Shown here: piece after piece, positions 62,049 to 64,000 of the stretch
Position numbering within the stretch: the stretch's first letter is position 1
Layout: every line of letters begins with the position of its first letter
Source: Struthio camelus
Lineage: Eukaryota; Chordata; Aves; Struthioniformes; Struthionidae
DNA: 64,000 nucleotides
Assembly (NCBI RefSeq): GCF_040807025.1
Contig: NC_090942.1
Span: 181,177,247-181,241,246, forward strand
Direction of reading: 5' to 3'
Program-made: the position numbers and the translations under genes
The notes under the pieces: generated by a model
The model's database searches: none
The model's input: the letters and a program-made list of their open reading frames with translations, nothing else
Told to the model about the DNA's origin: nothing

Positions 62049-64000
62049 ATATAATCCATATTTTCCCTGCCAAGAAAATAAAAATACTGTGTGCCAAAAA
62101 ATTATATAACGTCACTTATACACCCTCAGTTGGGGCTTAGTTATCATTGCTCACTTTGGGTTTCTATGACTTTTTGTAAATATGTATTTAGCAAGACTAA
62201 TATTGATCTGAATTATCCAGTCTACTTTGTAATTCATAAAACACTTTAAGTGGTAGGAGACTTTAAGTGCCAGTGATGATCACTTTGCTTTAATATGGAT
62301 TCAGTTTACAATCCAATTAGAATAAGCATGACAAGCATCTCTGTAATAACTATGTTATTATTTTCTAATCTGTTAACATTTCAGTTTTTATTTATATTAG
62401 TAATTTTGATTTAAATAAAAAGTAAGCTATATAATCAGCAGAATTGGGAACATGTTCAGGACCAGGCTGGATGTGGCTGCATCTATATTACTAAACAGAG
62501 AGACAGAAAGCAATATCAAAGTTTGCGCCCCCATATTAATTAATTGCTAGGTTACTTAATTGTTAGCTCTCTCAGCTTTGAATACCCCATCAAGGAGAAT
62601 GCTTAGGAACAACTCAAGAGATTGATCACTCTAGCAACTGCTCTCAAAATCATTACGGATGAGACTGCACAGAGGTGGCTTCCTCTGTCCCATACAGTCT
62701 TACAACACTGTCCTCTGAAGGCTTTGCTCTCTCATATGCTCTCCTGCAACATGCCTGAACATGTAATAACTACCCTAGTCACACTATAAAAGTACCACTC
62801 CAAACACCCCTCACACTATTTTTGAAACTGTGATCCGGAAAAAAATAAAAATAAATTGTAATTATTTCTTTGAATCATAGGAGCAACCTCTGGGTCTGGA
62901 GGAGGTCCAGATGCACATGCTATGTAGTATACCCATGACCACTGTAGCGGCAGCTTTTGCTTAACAGTGTGGCTGCAAGCCAGTTTGTGCAGTTTGGCTT
63001 CAGGGCAAAGAATCATTTCCTGAATCACTTCTATTTGGCTTTAGAATCACAGGCAACAGCTAAACTGTGTATGTTGTCAGTGCCAGAAGACACCTCACAA
63101 TGTTCAGCCCGAATGGTGTGGACCAGCTCACTTCCATGATATGTTGGGGTCTTAGTTTACTGTGTTGATTTTCCATTAGTCTGCCTACATCTTCCTTTTG
63201 CATTGCAGCACTGAAGACTCACACCGGGAACATATATGTAACACGGGAAACAAGGATACAGGGCAAAACAGATGTCAAACCTACTTGAAAATATAGATAT
63301 ATTCCATAATGTAAATCCACACTAACTCTATTGGTACCTCTTGACCACTGTCGTATTTCTTGCATGCAGAGGTTGATGCTAAAAGCCAGTAGTAAAAAGA
63401 CAGGCTTTTTTTAGAGCCCACATTCAGTGCTAAAACCAAAATAACCATAAAAGGCTAGATTTCTTTCCTCCAGAAACAATGCAGCAGATCCCGTTGCTAC
63501 AGCAACAGTTCACAGTCTCATTGATGGGATGGACTAGCCAATGTGTCTCCTGGGACTGGGAGAGAAATGATGCTCTTGAGAGCAGGAGATGCAGTTCTCA
63601 GCAAAGCTCTGTGGAAATAAGAGCTACACATGCAGTGAGGTTTTCAGAACCACATCAACAAAACAGCCCTGAATTATTCAAATTTGCAACTACTTTGTGT
63701 CACCAGACAGAATCCAACAGTGAATCCAGCTCACAAACAGTCATCTTTATTTGTGCAGTCTCCCTATAAATCACGAAAGATGCTGTCAGATATCTCATCT
63801 GAGGTCCTTATTAATTCATATGACCACATTTTATCGTAAAGTACTAATTATTGCTTTTATGTGTAATATGCATGCTTATATTTCCCTGGGAACTGAAAAT
63901 AGAATTCAGTATTGTGAAACATTCAGATTATCATATTAATTAAAATCTGAAGTGCAAAGTTGCATCCATAAAATATTGTTGCTTGCAAACTTTTTCTTAG
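62049..64000. other. AT-rich noncoding sequence, no gene recognised
   Basis: The longest frame is 96 codons at 63479-63769, without a known domain. An RFX-like palindrome lies at 63493-63506. Otherwise nothing is recognised up to the window end. Confidence 0.5.
63493..63506. promoter_or_regulatory. RFX/X-box-like palindrome
   Basis: GTTGCT-AC-AGCAAC is a perfect inverted repeat with a 2-base spacer. It fits the established RFX X-box pattern of GTTRCY and RGYAAC half sites. There is no promoter evidence nearby, so function is speculative. Confidence 0.3.

Noticed and set aside
61739..62140. 133-codon + strand open frame as a gene
   Set aside because: It runs antisense across the LTR and its repeated U3 units.

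Overview
The window is AT-rich vertebrate nuclear DNA with no convincing intact protein-coding gene, no rRNA or tRNA gene, no CRISPR array and no operon structure. It most likely comes from a bird. The evidence is several CR1 non-LTR retrotransposon copies with the usual avian 3' ends (short ATTCTGTG / ATTCTATG direct repeats), a low overall repeat density, and two related solo LTRs of an avian-type endogenous retrovirus. The sequence between repeats looks like a gene desert or the interior of a very long intron. The species and the neighbouring gene cannot be named from the sequence.

Layout. 1-10 kb: single-copy AT-rich sequence with a CATA microsatellite near 3.06 kb. 10.0-11.4 kb: the largest mobile element, a 5'-truncated CR1 (+) whose reverse transcriptase is broken by frameshifts and deletions. 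13.7-13.95 kb: a fossil of an L2/Rex-like LINE reverse transcriptase C-terminus. 14.8-15.25 kb: a locally GC- and CpG-richer island behind a good splice-acceptor-like tract. 17.19-17.60 kb: a CR1 3' end abutting a TTAA-rich tract. 22.8-23.2 kb: a possible very old antisense CR1. 29.02-29.79 kb: a solo LTR (-) with intact TATA and polyadenylation signals. 31.5-33.2 kb: an old sense CR1 fragment followed by an old antisense CR1. 33.6-34.2 kb: an unclassified repeat-like segment. 35.62-35.83 kb: a short CR1 3' end. 42.4-42.9 kb: another old antisense CR1. 56.78-56.94 kb: a short CR1 3' end. 58.6-58.8 kb: a second GC/CpG-richer island. 61.33-62.05 kb: a second, more decayed LTR of the same family (-), with a three-copy repeat in its U3.

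The open reading frames outside the repeats are about as long as chance would give: at roughly 35% GC, about one frame of ~125 codons is expected in 64 kb. None shows a family signature I recognise. The recognisable coding matter is dead retrotransposon sequence. The most informative signals are the layered history of CR1 and L2 fossils, the age contrast between the two LTRs (CpG decay), and two CpG-bearing islands that could be unannotated exons or unknown repeats. I found no evidence of a new molecular system.
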